Assembly: GCF_041206865.1 (NCBI RefSeq)
Contig: NZ_JBGEDP010000001.1
Location: 4,092,001 to 4,156,000 of the forward strand
From: Mycobacterium sp. HUMS_12744610
GTDB taxonomy: Bacteria; Actinomycetota; Actinomycetes; Mycobacteriales; Mycobacteriaceae
Direction: 5' to 3'
Length of the DNA stretch: 64,000 nt
The notes beneath the pieces are model-generated. The model was given only the letters and a program-made list of their open reading frames with translations, was not told the DNA's origin and searched no databases. Each line of letters begins with the position of its first letter. The first letter of the stretch is position 1. Below, piece by piece: positions 8,535 through 18,402 of the stretch. Both the position numbers and the translations under genes were made by a program.

Positions 8535-9233
8535 GTGGGTGTCGATCTGAGCGGTGTCACCACCGTGCTGCTGCCCGGAACCGGCTCCGACGACGACTAC
8601 GTCCGGCGGGCGTTCTCCGGCCCGTTGCAGCAGGCCGGCGCGCTGCTCGTGGCCCCCGCGCCGCGCCCGGAGCGGTTGATCGACGGATATCTGTCCGCCC
8701 TGGACGATGCCGCGCGGGTCGGTCCGGTCTGTGTCGGCGGCATCTCGATCGGCGCCGCGGTGGCAACCGCGTGGGCGCTGGCGCACCCGGACCGCACGGT
8801 CGCAGTGCTGGCCGCGCTGCCCGCCTGGGCCGGAGCGCCCGGGTCGGCGCCCGCCGCCCTGGCGGCCCGGTACTCGGCGGCCCGGCTGCGCAGCGACGGG
8901 TTGGCGGCGACGACGACCCAGATGCGGGCATCCAGCCCGCCCTGGCTCGGCGACGAGCTGGCGCGGTCGTGGCGGGCGCAGTGGCCACACCTGCCCGACG
9001 CCATGGACGCAGCGGCGGGCTACGTCGCCCCCGGCCACGCCGACCTGGGCCGGCTGGCCGCGCCGCTGGCCGTGGTCGGCGCCGTCGACGACACCGTGCA
9101 TCCGCTGCAGGTCGCGGTGGAATGGGTCGCCGCCGCGCCGCGTGCAGCCCTGCGCACGGTGACGCTGCAACAGTTCGGCGCGGACACCGCCGAACTCGGC
9201 GCGGCGTGCCTGGGGGCGCTGGCCGACCTGTGA
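8535..9233 (+). CDS. Alpha/beta hydrolase-like protein (Rv2695 homologue)
   Basis: Predicted cytoplasmic alpha/beta hydrolase of 232 residues. The nucleophile elbow is GGISIGAA (Ser within GISIG, about residue 75). The oxyanion-side loop LLPGTGSDDD is near the N-terminus, an Asp is in VVGAVDDTVHP (about 185), and H190 or a nearby residue could complete a triad. GTG 8535 is chosen because GGAGAG lies just upstream and the length agrees with the 235-residue M. tuberculosis protein. It is divergent from the OB-fold gene and convergent with the DUF3710 gene, so it is probably monocistronic. Substrate is unknown. Confidence 0.8.
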   Translation: MGVDLSGVTTVLLPGTGSDDDYVRRAFSGPLQQAGALLVAPAPRPERLIDGYLSALDDAARVGPVCVGGISIGAAVATAWALAHPDRTVAVLAALPAWAGAPGSAPAALAARYSAARLRSDGLAATTTQMRASSPPWLGDELARSWRAQWPHLPDAMDAAAGYVAPGHADLGRLAAPLAVVGAVDDTVHPLQVAVEWVAAAPRAALRTVTLQQFGADTAELGAACLGALADL

Positions 9234-9248
9234 GCCCCGGGGTCCGGG

Positions 9249-10055
9249 TCAGCCGCCGGTCGTCGACCGCAGCTGCTGCATGGCCGATCCCTGGGCGCTG
9301 CGGCGTTCCGCGGGCCCGTCCGGCGCCGGTTGCGCGTCGCCGGCCTGCTGGGCCTGCTGCGCGGCGGCGGCCTCCCGCAGCTGCGCCACCATCGCTTCGG
9401 GCAGCTGCACCGCCAGCGGCGTGCGCACCGGCAGGGGCGTCTCGCCGCGGCGAACCACCGTGTCCGCCAACGCCGCACGCGCCTCCCGGTCCAGCGCCTC
9501 GATCGTCTCGTGCGTGCCATTGACCACGCAACGAATCATCCAGCGATAACCGTCGACCCCGATGAACCGCACCACCCCGGCGGCGCTGCCGACCACTTCC
9601 CGGCCCCACGGGCCGTCCTGGATGCTGACCGTGGCCGAGTCGTTGCGCAGCGACTCCGCGAGCTCGGCGGCCACCTCCCGCCACAGACCGCCCGTCTTGG
9701 GCGCCGCGTAGGCGGCGATGGTGAAACGGCCATTGGGTGTGACGACCCACACGGCGCTGGGGACGCCGGTCTCGGTCAGCTCGACCTGCAACTGGCCGCC
9801 GTCGGGCATCGGGATGAGCACCGAACCCAGGTCGAGCCGGGCCACCTGCGCGACGGACGGGTCGTCAAAGTCGTCGATGTCGAACGGGCCTTCGAGAGCG
9901 CCCGGCTCGTCGGCGGCCTGAGCGCCGGCAGCCTCCGCCTCGACCGGCTCCTCGACGGGTCGGTCCGTTTCCGTGGGTCCGCCGCCCGGCCCGCCGGCGG
10001 CCTGGGGGGCCTCGTCCCCACCGCGTTTACCTGAGCGCCTGCCGAATGCCACCAT
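9249..10055 (-). CDS. DUF3710 family protein (Rv2696c homologue)
   Basis: Conserved actinobacterial protein of unknown function, 268 residues. The N-terminus is a low-complexity segment rich in Gly, Glu, Ala and Pro (residues 8-55). The DUF3710 core covers about 58-230 (PFDIDDFDDP to LAVQLPEAM), with a conserved DGYRWMIRC stretch near residue 165. The C-terminus is Gln/Ala-rich. ATG 10055 has a strong GGAGGAG-type ribosome site. It lies downstream of dut on the same strand, 61 bp away, and is conserved in that arrangement, so a dut operon is likely. Confidence 0.87.
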   Translation of the reverse strand: MVAFGRRSGKRGGDEAPQAAGGPGGGPTETDRPVEEPVEAEAAGAQAADEPGALEGPFDIDDFDDPSVAQVARLDLGSVLIPMPDGGQLQVELTETGVPSAVWVVTPNGRFTIAAYAAPKTGGLWREVAAELAESLRNDSATVSIQDGPWGREVVGSAAGVVRFIGVDGYRWMIRCVVNGTHETIEALDREARAALADTVVRRGETPLPVRTPLAVQLPEAMVAQLREAAAAQQAQQAGDAQPAPDGPAERRSAQGSAMQQLRSTTGG

Positions 10056-10116
10056 CAGCGCCGCTCCTCCTCATCGCATCCGTCTGCATCGCTTCCCTCA
10101 GCATTCCCGCCGGCGG

Positions 10117-10581
10117 TCACAAACTCGCGTGTCCTCCGGAGGAACCGTGGCCGCCGTCGCCACGGGACGTCTCGGCCAGCCCGGCCTCGTCGAACGACGC
10201 GACCTCGACCAGCTCCAACAATTCCACCCGCTGCACCAGCAGCTGGGCGATGCGGTCGCCGCGATGCACCACGATGGGCTCGGCCGGGTCGAGGTTGATC
10301 AGCGAGACCTTGATCTCACCGCGGTAGCCGGCGTCGATGGTGCCCGGGCTGTTGACGATAGAAAGTCCCACCCGCGCCGCCAAACCCGAGCGGGGGTGGA
10401 CCAGCCCGACCATCCCGAACGGGATCGCGACCGCGACCCCCGTCCGCACCAGCGCACGGTGCCCCGGATCGAGCGTCACGTCTTCGGCGCTGTAGAGGTC
10501 CACTCCGGCGTCGCCGCTGTGAGCGCGCGCGGGCACCGGAAGCTCGGGGTCGAGGCGAACGATCGCCAGAGGGGTCGACAC
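10117..10581 (-). CDS. dut: Deoxyuridine 5'-triphosphate nucleotidohydrolase
   Basis: Trimeric dUTPase that hydrolyses dUTP to dUMP and pyrophosphate, keeping uracil out of DNA and supplying dUMP for the thymidylate synthase ThyX, which is also encoded in this window. All five motifs are visible: [10 protein letters not shown] (motif 1), [12 protein letters not shown] (2), [16 protein letters not shown] (3), RIAQLLVQ (4) and the Gly-rich C-terminal arm [12 protein letters not shown] (5). The length of 154 residues equals that of M. tuberculosis Dut. GTG 10581 is the start. The divergent DUF3093 gene begins only 25 bp away, so the two promoters must overlap the opposite coding region or leaderless starts are used. 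Confidence 0.95.
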   Translation of the reverse strand: MSTPLAIVRLDPELPVPARAHSGDAGVDLYSAEDVTLDPGHRALVRTGVAVAIPFGMVGLVHPRSGLAARVGLSIVNSPGTIDAGYRGEIKVSLINLDPAEPIVVHRGDRIAQLLVQRVELLELVEVASFDEAGLAETSRGDGGHGSSGGHASL

Positions 10582-10606
10582 GGGGGCACAGATTACCCTT
10601 GACCGC

Positions 10607-11086
10607 GTGTCTGGAACGCGCGTCGCGCCCCACAGCGTGCGATACCGCGAGCGGCTGTGGGTGCCGTGGTGGTGGTGGCCGCTCGGCTTGGCGCTGGCGG
10701 GGCTGATCGCCTTCGAGGTCAACATGGGTGCGGGCGCGGCTCTGCCTGCCTGGGTGCCGTTCGTGATCTTGTTCACGGTCGCCGGGGGAACGCTGCTGTG
10801 GCTGGGCCGCATCGAGATCCAGGTCACCGCCGGGCCCGACGGCGTCGAGCTGTGGGCGGGCCGGGCGCATCTGCCCGCCACGGCGATAACGCGGTCCGCG
10901 GTGATCCCGCGCTCGGCCAAGTCCGCGGCCCTGGGCCGCCAGCTCGATCCCGCCGCCTACGTGCTGCACCGGGCGTGGATAGGCCCGATGGCCCTGGTCG
11001 TCCTCGACGACCCGGACGACCCCACGCCCTACTGGCTGGTGAGCTGCCGTCACCCCGGGCGGGTGCTGTCGGCCCTGACAAGCTGA
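10607..11086 (+). CDS. DUF3093 family membrane protein (Rv2698 homologue)
   Basis: Conserved 159-residue protein with two adjacent transmembrane helices near the N-terminus, [16 protein letters not shown] and [20 protein letters not shown] cytoplasmic beta-rich domain follows, of the PH-like type found in DUF3093 ([18 protein letters not shown] onward). GTG 10607 is the first start codon after the divergent dut start. No Shine-Dalgarno is evident, and a leaderless message is possible. Function unknown. Confidence 0.82.
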   Translation: MSGTRVAPHSVRYRERLWVPWWWWPLGLALAGLIAFEVNMGAGAALPAWVPFVILFTVAGGTLLWLGRIEIQVTAGPDGVELWAGRAHLPATAITRSAVIPRSAKSAALGRQLDPAAYVLHRAWIGPMALVVLDDPDDPTPYWLVSCRHPGRVLSALTS

Positions 11087-11095
11087 GTGCAGCTC

Positions 11096-11398
11096 TCAGG
11101 CCGCGCAGTCGGTACAGATCATCACGCCGTTCTTCTCGCTGGCCAGCCGGCTGCGGTGTTGCACCAGGAAGCAACTCGAACAGGTGAACTCATCCGCCTG
11201 CTTCGGAATGACACGTACCGAAAGCTCCTCGCCGGACAGGTCGGCGCCGGGCAGCTCGAAAGACTCGGCCGTCTCGGATTCGTCGACATCGACCACCGCC
11301 GAGGCCGCCTCGTTCCGCCGTGCTTTGAGCTCCTCCAGCGAGTCTTCCGAGACGTCGTCCGTCTCGGTGCGCCGTGGAGCGTCGTAATCGGTCGGCAT
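11096..11398 (-). CDS. DUF4193 family zinc-ribbon-like protein (Rv2699c homologue)
   Basis: A 100-residue protein with an acidic N-terminal half (residues 10-60) and a C-terminal treble of cysteine pairs, CSSC (about residue 73) and CTDC (about 95), which should bind one zinc ion. The family is conserved across Actinobacteria and its role is undefined. ATG 11398 was taken as start. It is divergent from cei, and the intergenic region between them carries a perfect CRP-type palindrome, so either gene or both may be cAMP-responsive. Confidence 0.88.
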   Translation of the reverse strand: MPTDYDAPRRTETDDVSEDSLEELKARRNEAASAVVDVDESETAESFELPGADLSGEELSVRVIPKQADEFTCSSCFLVQHRSRLASEKNGVMICTDCAA

Positions 11399-11512
11399 AT
11401 CTGTTACCTGCCCTGTTCCCCTCGCAAGCCCTAAATAACTTCAAGCAACGCTTTGTATCAGCGTCGAACGCATCCACCAAACGATTCGTGCCCGTATCTC
11501 GACCCGTTAATG

Positions 11513-11528
11513 TGTGATTTGCATCACA
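11513..11528. promoter_or_regulatory. CRP-family binding site (perfect palindrome)
   Basis: TGTGATTTGCATCACA is an exact match to the CRP consensus TGTGA-N6-TCACA, and dyad symmetry extends one base further on each side. It lies 115 bp upstream of the DUF4193 start and 65 bp upstream of the cei start, in the divergent intergenic region. The mycobacterial regulators Crp (Rv3676) and Cmr recognise this type of half-site. Confidence 0.8.
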
Positions 11529-11592
11529 CCGCAAGATAAGCCTTGCGTTCGGCGTCAAAACAGTGTGAACGGTGTGCGACTAGAGTGCACCT

Positions 11593-12243
11593 GTGGTCGC
11601 ACAAATCACACAGGGTACAGCGTTCGACAAGCACGGTCGGCCATTTCGGCGCCGCAACCCTCGCCCGGCCATCGTGGTGCTGGTGTTGCTGATCGTGGCG
11701 ACCGGCGTGGTCTGGACCGTGGCGCTGACTCGGCCCGCGACGGTTCGCGAGGCCGAGGCGTGCAATCCGCCGCCCCAACCCCCGGGATCGGCCCGCCCGC
11801 AGCTCGGCGAGCAGGTGTCGCGCACGGCGATGATCGACGTGTCCCCCGCCAGACTCGCCGACACCAAGGTGCGGGTGCTCAACGCCAGCGGCCGCGGCGG
11901 CCAGGCCGCCGACGTCGCCGGCGCGATGAAAGACCTCGGTTTCGCGCAGCCGACGGCCGCCAACGACCCGATCTACGCCGGCACGCGGCTCAACTGCCAG
12001 GGCCAGATCCGCTTCGGGACGGCCGGACAGGCCACCGCGGCGGCGGTGTGGCTGGTGGCGCCGTGCACGGAACTGTTCAACGACAACCGCGCCGACGACT
12101 CCGTCGACTTCGCGGTGGGCACCGACTTCGGCACGCTGGCGCACACCGACGACATCGACGCCGTGCTGGCCAGCCTGCGCCCCGGCGCCACCGAACCGCC
12201 GGATCCCATGCTCCTGCAGAAGATTCACGCCAGCAGCTGCTGA
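11593..12243 (+). CDS. cei: Envelope integrity protein Cei, LytR_C domain
   Basis: Homologue of M. tuberculosis Rv2700 (Cei, cell envelope integrity). The 216 residues comprise a short basic cytoplasmic N-terminus, one transmembrane helix (about 28-46, AIVVLVLLIVATGVVWTVAL) and an extracytoplasmic LytR_C-like domain. That domain includes VRVLNASGRGGQAADVAGAM and ends with an unpaired-looking C-terminal Cys. Other cysteines (C57, and those in NCQG and APCTE) could form disulfides in the periplasm. GTG 11593 starts the frame. The upstream divergent region contains the CRP palindrome. Confidence 0.88.
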   Translation: MVAQITQGTAFDKHGRPFRRRNPRPAIVVLVLLIVATGVVWTVALTRPATVREAEACNPPPQPPGSARPQLGEQVSRTAMIDVSPARLADTKVRVLNASGRGGQAADVAGAMKDLGFAQPTAANDPIYAGTRLNCQGQIRFGTAGQATAAAVWLVAPCTELFNDNRADDSVDFAVGTDFGTLAHTDDIDAVLASLRPGATEPPDPMLLQKIHASSC

Positions 12244-12252
12244 GAGCTCTGC

Positions 12253-13131
12253 TCAGTCCAGGATCGGGTCCAGGCCGTTGAACCGCTCCAGGGCCGCGGC
12301 CAACTCGTCGGCGATGCCCGGCGCCGCGGCCATCACCAGCCCCGCCCCGTCGACGTCGCGGGGCGGCAGCACCACCCGGGCGCCCGCCTCCGCCGCGATC
12401 AACCCGCCGGCGGCGCAGTCCCACACCTGCAGCCCGTGCTCGTAATAGGCATCCAGCCGGCCCGCGGCGACCATGCACAGGTCCAGCGCCGCCGAACCGA
12501 TGCGGCGCACGTCGCGCACCATCGGCAACATCCTGGCCAGCAGCTCAGCCTGGGCTGCGCGGCGGGGCGCGGAGTAGCCGAAACCGGTGCCCAACAACGC
12601 CATCGAAAGATCTTCGACCGCCGCGCACCGCAACGAACGCGTCTCGTGGCCGTCGGTGACTTGCGCGCCGAGGCCGGTCGCCGCCGAATACACCCGGCCG
12701 GCGACGACGTCGGCGACCGCCCCGGCCACCGACACGCCGTCGATCTGGGCGCCGACCGACACGGCGTAGGCGGGGATGCCGTACACGAAATTCACCGTGC
12801 CGTCGATGGGGTCGAGCACCCAGGTGACCGCCCCGCCGTGCGCGGCGGTCACCTCGGCGGGGCCACCGCCCTCCTCCCCGAGGATGGGATCACCCGGCCG
12901 TAGCCGCGCCAACCGGTCTCGCAGCAGCCGTTCGGTTTCGGTGTCCACGACGGTGACGGGATCGGTCGGAGTGCTCTTGGAGCGCACCGCCCCATCGCCT
13001 GGGGCGCCCGGGGCGCCCGCATGCGGGCCGAACACCTCGGCGCGGCGGCGCCGCACGAATTCGGCCGCCTCGGTGGCCAGCGCCTCGGCCACCGAACGCA
13101 GCAGGGCAAGGTCGTCGTCGGTTCCGGTCAC
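12253..13131 (-). CDS. suhB: Inositol-1-monophosphatase SuhB
   Basis: Mg2+-dependent phosphatase converting myo-inositol-1-phosphate to inositol for phosphatidylinositol and mycothiol synthesis. The 292-residue protein shows the family metal site: GEEGGG (about residue 89), WVLDPIDGTVNF (about 104-115) and VWDCAAGGLIAAEAGA (about 237-252). GTG 13131 is preceded by GGAG. It is convergent with cei, and its start is 120 bp from the divergent ppgK. No unusual substitutions in the catalytic motifs were seen. Confidence 0.95.
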   Translation of the reverse strand: MTGTDDDLALLRSVAEALATEAAEFVRRRRAEVFGPHAGAPGAPGDGAVRSKSTPTDPVTVVDTETERLLRDRLARLRPGDPILGEEGGGPAEVTAAHGGAVTWVLDPIDGTVNFVYGIPAYAVSVGAQIDGVSVAGAVADVVAGRVYSAATGLGAQVTDGHETRSLRCAAVEDLSMALLGTGFGYSAPRRAAQAELLARMLPMVRDVRRIGSAALDLCMVAAGRLDAYYEHGLQVWDCAAGGLIAAEAGARVVLPPRDVDGAGLVMAAAPGIADELAAALERFNGLDPILD

Positions 13132-13251
13132 CGCTCCATCGCATCACAATCGCCGCGGCCACGCAGAAACGGCGGCCCGCGTAGTCGCCAAGCTAAGGTG
13201 AGCCGGACAACCTCTCTCCCCCGTCCTCTCTCCCCCCGCCGAGGAGACGCG

Positions 13252-14061
13252 ATGACCAGCACCGAACCGACCACCGACACGCCTGGCCCCGAGACGGTCG
13301 CCGGTCTGGGCCAGCGTCGTGGATTCGGCATCGACGTCGGCGGCAGCGGCATCAAAGGTGGCATCGTCGACATGGACACCGGTCTGTTGATCGGCGACCG
13401 GATCAAGGTGCCGACCCCGCAACCGGCAACGCCGCCGGCAGTCGCCAAGGCCATCGCCGAGGTGGTCAACGGATTCGGGTGGACGGGTCCGCTCGGGGTC
13501 ACCTATCCGGGTGTGGTCGCCCACGGCGTCGTCCAGACGGCGGCCAACGTCGACAAGTCGTGGATCGGCACCCACGCCCGCGACGTTATCAGCGCCGAAC
13601 TGAACGGCCAGGACGTGACCATCCTCAACGACGCCGACGCAGCCGGACTCGCCGAGGAGCACTACGGAGCGGGCAAAGGCAGGGCCGGGCTGGTGGTGCT
13701 GCTGACGTTCGGCACCGGGATCGGCTCCGCGCTCATCCACAACGGCGCGTTGATTCCCAACACCGAGTTCGGTCACCTCGAGGTCGGCGGCAAAGAGGCC
13801 GAGCAGCGGGCGGCGTCATCGGTGAAGGAGAAGCACGCCTGGAGCTACGAGAAGTGGGCGAAGCAGGTCACCCGTGTCCTGGTGGCCATCGAGAACGCCA
13901 TCTGGCCGGACTTGTTCATCACGGGTGGCGGCATCAGCCGCAAGGCCGACAAGTGGATTCCGCTGCTCGAGAACCGGACCCCGGTGGTGGCCGCGGCGCT
14001 GCAGAACACCGCCGGCATCGTGGGTGCGGCCATGGCCGCCACCGTCGACGTGGCGCACTGA
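13252..14061 (+). CDS. ppgK: Polyphosphate glucokinase
   Basis: ROK-family kinase that phosphorylates glucose using polyphosphate or ATP. The 269-residue protein contains the phosphate-1 motif FGIDVGGSGIKGG (about 26-38), the catalytic region NDADAAGLAEE (Asp about 127) and the phosphate-2 loop LTFGTGIGSALIHNG. ATG 13252 has GAGGAG seven bases upstream. It precedes sigA by 179 bp on the same strand. The length is close to the 265 residues of the M. tuberculosis enzyme. Confidence 0.95.
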   Translation: MTSTEPTTDTPGPETVAGLGQRRGFGIDVGGSGIKGGIVDMDTGLLIGDRIKVPTPQPATPPAVAKAIAEVVNGFGWTGPLGVTYPGVVAHGVVQTAANVDKSWIGTHARDVISAELNGQDVTILNDADAAGLAEEHYGAGKGRAGLVVLLTFGTGIGSALIHNGALIPNTEFGHLEVGGKEAEQRAASSVKEKHAWSYEKWAKQVTRVLVAIENAIWPDLFITGGGISRKADKWIPLLENRTPVVAAALQNTAGIVGAAMAATVDVAH

Positions 14062-14099
14062 ATTTTGCCCGGTCGGACGGTGCGAGCGCCCGGTATCGT

Positions 14100-14105
14100 T
14101 ACAAT
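14100..14105 (+). promoter_or_regulatory. Possible -10 element upstream of sigA
   Basis: TACAAT fits a mycobacterial SigA-type -10 box in the 179-bp ppgK-sigA gap, about 135 bp before the sigA start. No convincing -35 was found, which is common for mycobacterial promoters, so this is tentative. Confidence 0.35.
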
Positions 14106-14240
14106 GGTTCACGGCGGCAGCCCAAAGTCATTAGCGTGCGTATCGCCACGCTGATATCCAACGCCGACATTCGACATAGCAGACACTTTCGGTTCAGTAT
14201 GCCCAAAGCGCCGGGAGTGAATCCGAACGAAGGGGTGTAA

Positions 14241-15761
<1,521 letters not shown>

Positions 15762-15777
15762 AGAACCGGGCGCGCAG

Positions 15778-16161
15778 CTACACGGACTCCGGCGCCTCGG
15801 CGACCGGCGGGAACGAACCGTCGGGCCCCGGCCGGTAAGCCGTGACCCAGATAACAGCGCTCACCGGCAACGGACCGTACAAATGCGGGAACACCATGGA
15901 CGTCGGATCCGTTGCCACACCGGGCTCCCAACGAACAGGCGAATCCAGCAGCCCAGGATTGATGTGCAGCATCACCAGGTCCGCACGGCCGCGGTAGAGG
16001 CGGTTTGCCGGCAGATGCACCTGCTGCGGCGTCGACAGGTGGATGAACCCGGACCCGACGTCAGAGCCGGACGGTTCCGGCCGGATCGCGCCCTCCTCGC
16101 GAGCCCGCGACCACTCGTCGGCACCGCACAAGTGCACCAGTACGTCAGGAGCGAAGGTCAC
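15778..16161 (-). CDS. DUF952 domain protein
   Basis: Small 127-residue cytoplasmic protein. DUF952 features are the HLCGADEWSRAREEG opening, GFIHLSTPQQV in the middle, and FPHLYGPLP near residue 92. The His residues in FIHLS and FPHLYG are the most conserved in the family, which is structurally related to ADP-ribosyltransferase-like folds; no activity is established. GTG 16161 is chosen by the conserved start VLVHL. It replaces M. tuberculosis genes Rv2704-Rv2706c at this position. It is convergent with sigA, 16 bp apart. Confidence 0.85.
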   Translation of the reverse strand: MTFAPDVLVHLCGADEWSRAREEGAIRPEPSGSDVGSGFIHLSTPQQVHLPANRLYRGRADLVMLHINPGLLDSPVRWEPGVATDPTSMVFPHLYGPLPVSAVIWVTAYRPGPDGSFPPVAEAPESV

Positions 16162-16234
16162 GGAAGGACACCTTAAAGAGCCTTCCTGGAAGGCGTGAGG
16201 AGCGCGTGAGAAACGACACACCCGATAACGATCG

Positions 16235-16261
16235 GGGAACAACGCGAAAACCCCATACGTC
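16235..16261 (+). promoter_or_regulatory. ECF-type promoter before the DUF7455 gene
   Basis: GGGAAC (16235-16240), a 17-base spacer, then CGTC (16258-16261). The geometry equals that of the sigB promoter in this window, but the -10 is CGTC rather than CGTT, closer to the SigM consensus GGAAC-N16-18-CGTCR. It lies 35 bp before the ATG of the downstream gene. Confidence 0.5.
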
Positions 16262-16295
16262 TGAGACAGTGAGTAAACGCCAGAACGGAGAAGCC

Positions 16296-16478
16296 ATGAA
16301 CGCAACTCTGACCAGTCCCTTGACCAGAGCTGACCGCTGCGACCGCTGCGGCGCTGCGGCCCGCGTTCGGGCCACGCTGCCCTCCGGCGCCGAGCTTCTC
16401 TTCTGCCAGCACCACGCCAACGAGCACGAAGCCAAGCTGGTCGAGCTGGCCGCCGTGCTGGAGTTCAGCGAGAGCTAG
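16296..16478 (+). CDS. DUF7455 small zinc-ribbon-like protein
   Basis: A 60-residue protein with CDRCGAAARV near residue 14 and FCQHH near residue 40, giving Cys2-Cys/His ligands compatible with a single zinc site. It ends in a helix rich in Glu and Leu. ATG 16296 is preceded by GGAG at good spacing; the 30 residues encoded upstream in frame are not family-like. Such proteins occur next to sigma factor genes in many Actinobacteria, and their role is undefined. The ECF-like promoter just upstream suggests stress regulation. Confidence 0.8.
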   Translation: MNATLTSPLTRADRCDRCGAAARVRATLPSGAELLFCQHHANEHEAKLVELAAVLEFSES

Positions 16479-16543
16479 CCAACACCAACTCACCCGTGGC
16501 CAATGTGGGCCGCGGGCGCAGTTTTCGGTAATGCTGGACTCGT

Positions 16544-17521
16544 ATGAGCGATCAGGTCGCGAAACCGTCCCGCCACCCCGTCTGGCGAATCTGTCTTCGA
16601 ACTCTTGCGAAGAGTTGGGACGATTCGATCTTTTCCGAGTCCGCGCAGGCCGGCTTCTGGTCGGCGCTGTCCCTGCCCCCGCTACTGCTGGGCATGCTGG
16701 GCAGCCTGGCCTACGTGGCGCCGCTGTTCGGGCCGGACATGCTGCCCAGCATCGAACGCCAGGTGATCACGACGGCCCACACGGTGTTCTCCCGCAGCGT
16801 CGTCAACGAGATCATCGAACCCACCATGCGCGACATCACCAACGGCGCGCGGGGCGAGGTGGTGTCGCTGGGCTTCGTGATCTCGCTGTGGGCGGGCTCC
16901 TCGGCGATCTCGGCGTTCGTCGACTCCGTGGTCGAAGCGCACGGCCAGACACCGTTGCGCCACCCGGTGCGGCAGCGGCTCTTCGCCTTGTTCCTGTACG
17001 TGGTGATGCTCGTGGTCGTCGTGTCGACGGCACCGTTGCTGGTGGTGGGCCCGCGCAAGATCGGAGAACACATCCCGGTCACCCTGGCCAACGCGCTGCG
17101 CTACGGCTACTACCCGGCGCTGGCGCTCGGGCTGATGGTCGGGATCATGATCCTGTACCGGGTGGCGCTGCCGGTGCCGCTGCCGTCGCACCGGCTGATC
17201 CTGGGGGCGGTGCTGGCGACGGCGGTGTTCGTCGTCGCCACGCTGGGTCTGCGGATCTACCTGAGCTGGATCACCCGTACCGGCTACACCTACGGCGCGC
17301 TGTCTACACCCATCGCGTTTCTGCTGTTCGCCTTTTTCGGCGGTTTCGCGATCATGCTGGGCGCCGAACTCAACGCCGCCGTCCAGGAGGAGTTCCCCGC
17401 TCCCAAGACGCATGCCCACCGGTTGCGCCACTGGTTGGTCTCGCGCGTGCGCGCGCTGACGGAAACCGGGGATTCGCCGGCGCAGAAGCGCGACGTCGCG
17501 ACGGCCGAGCCGCCGGTCTGA
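16544..17521 (+). CDS. YihY/BrkB family membrane protein (Rv2707 homologue)
   Basis: Integral membrane protein of 325 residues with about six helices (near 36-60, 108-125, 142-165, 186-208, 218-240 and 255-285). Family features include the N-terminal SAQAGFWSALSLPPLLLG and the C-terminal GGFAIMLGAELNAAVQEE. It was formerly annotated as ribonuclease BN in this family, which is not supported; transport or envelope function is unproven. ATG 16544 starts after a 65-bp gap from the DUF7455 gene on the same strand. Confidence 0.88.
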   Translation: MSDQVAKPSRHPVWRICLRTLAKSWDDSIFSESAQAGFWSALSLPPLLLGMLGSLAYVAPLFGPDMLPSIERQVITTAHTVFSRSVVNEIIEPTMRDITNGARGEVVSLGFVISLWAGSSAISAFVDSVVEAHGQTPLRHPVRQRLFALFLYVVMLVVVVSTAPLLVVGPRKIGEHIPVTLANALRYGYYPALALGLMVGIMILYRVALPVPLPSHRLILGAVLATAVFVVATLGLRIYLSWITRTGYTYGALSTPIAFLLFAFFGGFAIMLGAELNAAVQEEFPAPKTHAHRLRHWLVSRVRALTETGDSPAQKRDVATAEPPV

Positions 17522-17770
17522 TCAGCCCTTCTTGAGCGTCTCGTAGATCTTCTTGCAGTCCGGGCAGACCGGCGAACCCGGCTTGGCCGCGCGCGTGACC
17601 GGAAAGACCTCACCGCACAACGCGACGACGTGGCTGCCCATCACCGCGCTCTCGGCGATCTTGTCCTTCTTGACGTAGTGGAAGTACCGAGGGGTATCGC
17701 TGCCGGTCCCGTCGTCGACGCGTTCGTCGGTCTCGGTGCGTTCGATCGTCTGCGTCTCCATACCCGACAT
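17522..17770 (-). CDS. DUF3039 family protein (Rv2708c homologue)
   Basis: An 82-residue protein with a conserved RYFHYVKKDKIAESAVMG core. Four likely metal ligands are His (SHVVALCGE), Cys in ALCGE, and CPDCKK near the C-terminus, suggesting a small zinc-binding fold. ATG 17770 gives the length of the M. tuberculosis homologue; a second ATG at 17761 is an alternative start. The stop is 1 bp from the convergent YihY gene. Function is unknown. Confidence 0.85.
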   Translation of the reverse strand: MSGMETQTIERTETDERVDDGTGSDTPRYFHYVKKDKIAESAVMGSHVVALCGEVFPVTRAAKPGSPVCPDCKKIYETLKKG

Positions 17771-17837
17771 TGTGCACCGCTGCGCAAGGTCCGAAACCGG
17801 CCGAGCCGGAATCGGCGACATGTGGAACAGTGGAGGG

Positions 17838-18248
17838 ATGAAGCGCGGCTCCGATCCGGGACCCGATGAAAGGTTCGACGACGAGGGCCGTCCCGTACTC
17901 ATCACCGCCGCCGCGCCCTCCTACGACGAACAGCACCGCGCGCGGGTGCGTAAGTACCTGACGCTGATGGCTTTCCGGATACCGGCGCTCATCCTGGCCG
18001 CCGTCGCCTACGGCGCCTGGCACAACGGGCTGATCTCCCTAGCGATCGTGGCCGCGTCGCTGCCGCTGCCGTGGATGGCCGTGCTGATCGCCAACGACCG
18101 CCCGCCGCGGCGCCGCAACGAGCCCCGGCGGTTCGACCCCGCCCCGCCCCGTACTCCCCTGTTCCCGACGGCGGAGCGTCCGGCTCTCGAGCCCCGCCGC
18201 GACCCCCAGCCACACCCCGGTTCGCGCGGCGGACACCACCACGGTTAG
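17838..18248 (+). CDS. DUF3099 family membrane protein (Rv2709 homologue)
   Basis: A 136-residue protein with two transmembrane helices (about 48-64 and 68-86, joined by a WHNG turn). The N-terminus is polar (PVLITAAAPSYDEQHRARVRKY is the conserved block) and the cytoplasmic tail is long, basic and Pro/Arg-rich, ending in a His cluster. ATG 17838 lies directly after GGAGGG; an in-frame ATG at 17820 would add six residues and cannot be excluded. It is divergent from the DUF3039 gene. Confidence 0.78.
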   Translation: MKRGSDPGPDERFDDEGRPVLITAAAPSYDEQHRARVRKYLTLMAFRIPALILAAVAYGAWHNGLISLAIVAASLPLPWMAVLIANDRPPRRRNEPRRFDPAPPRTPLFPTAERPALEPRRDPQPHPGSRGGHHHG

Positions 18249-18338
18249 CGTGCTGGCCGCGACCCCCGCACTTCTCAGGACTTTCTCAGCTCGCCAGTAC
18301 ATTTCTGCACGTCATAGCGTGTGAGATCACAGACCGCC

Positions 18339-18365
18339 GGGAACTCTCAGGCCGTACCTGTCGTT
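18339..18365 (+). promoter_or_regulatory. ECF-sigma promoter of sigB
   Basis: GGGAAC (18339-18344), a 17-base spacer and CGTT (18362-18365) match the -35/-10 pair known upstream of sigB in mycobacteria, which is read by stress ECF factors such as SigE and SigH. The start codon is 37 bp further on. Confidence 0.8.
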
Positions 18366-18402
18366 AACCCATACGACAGCACAAGCCGATCAGGAGGTCG
18401 CT

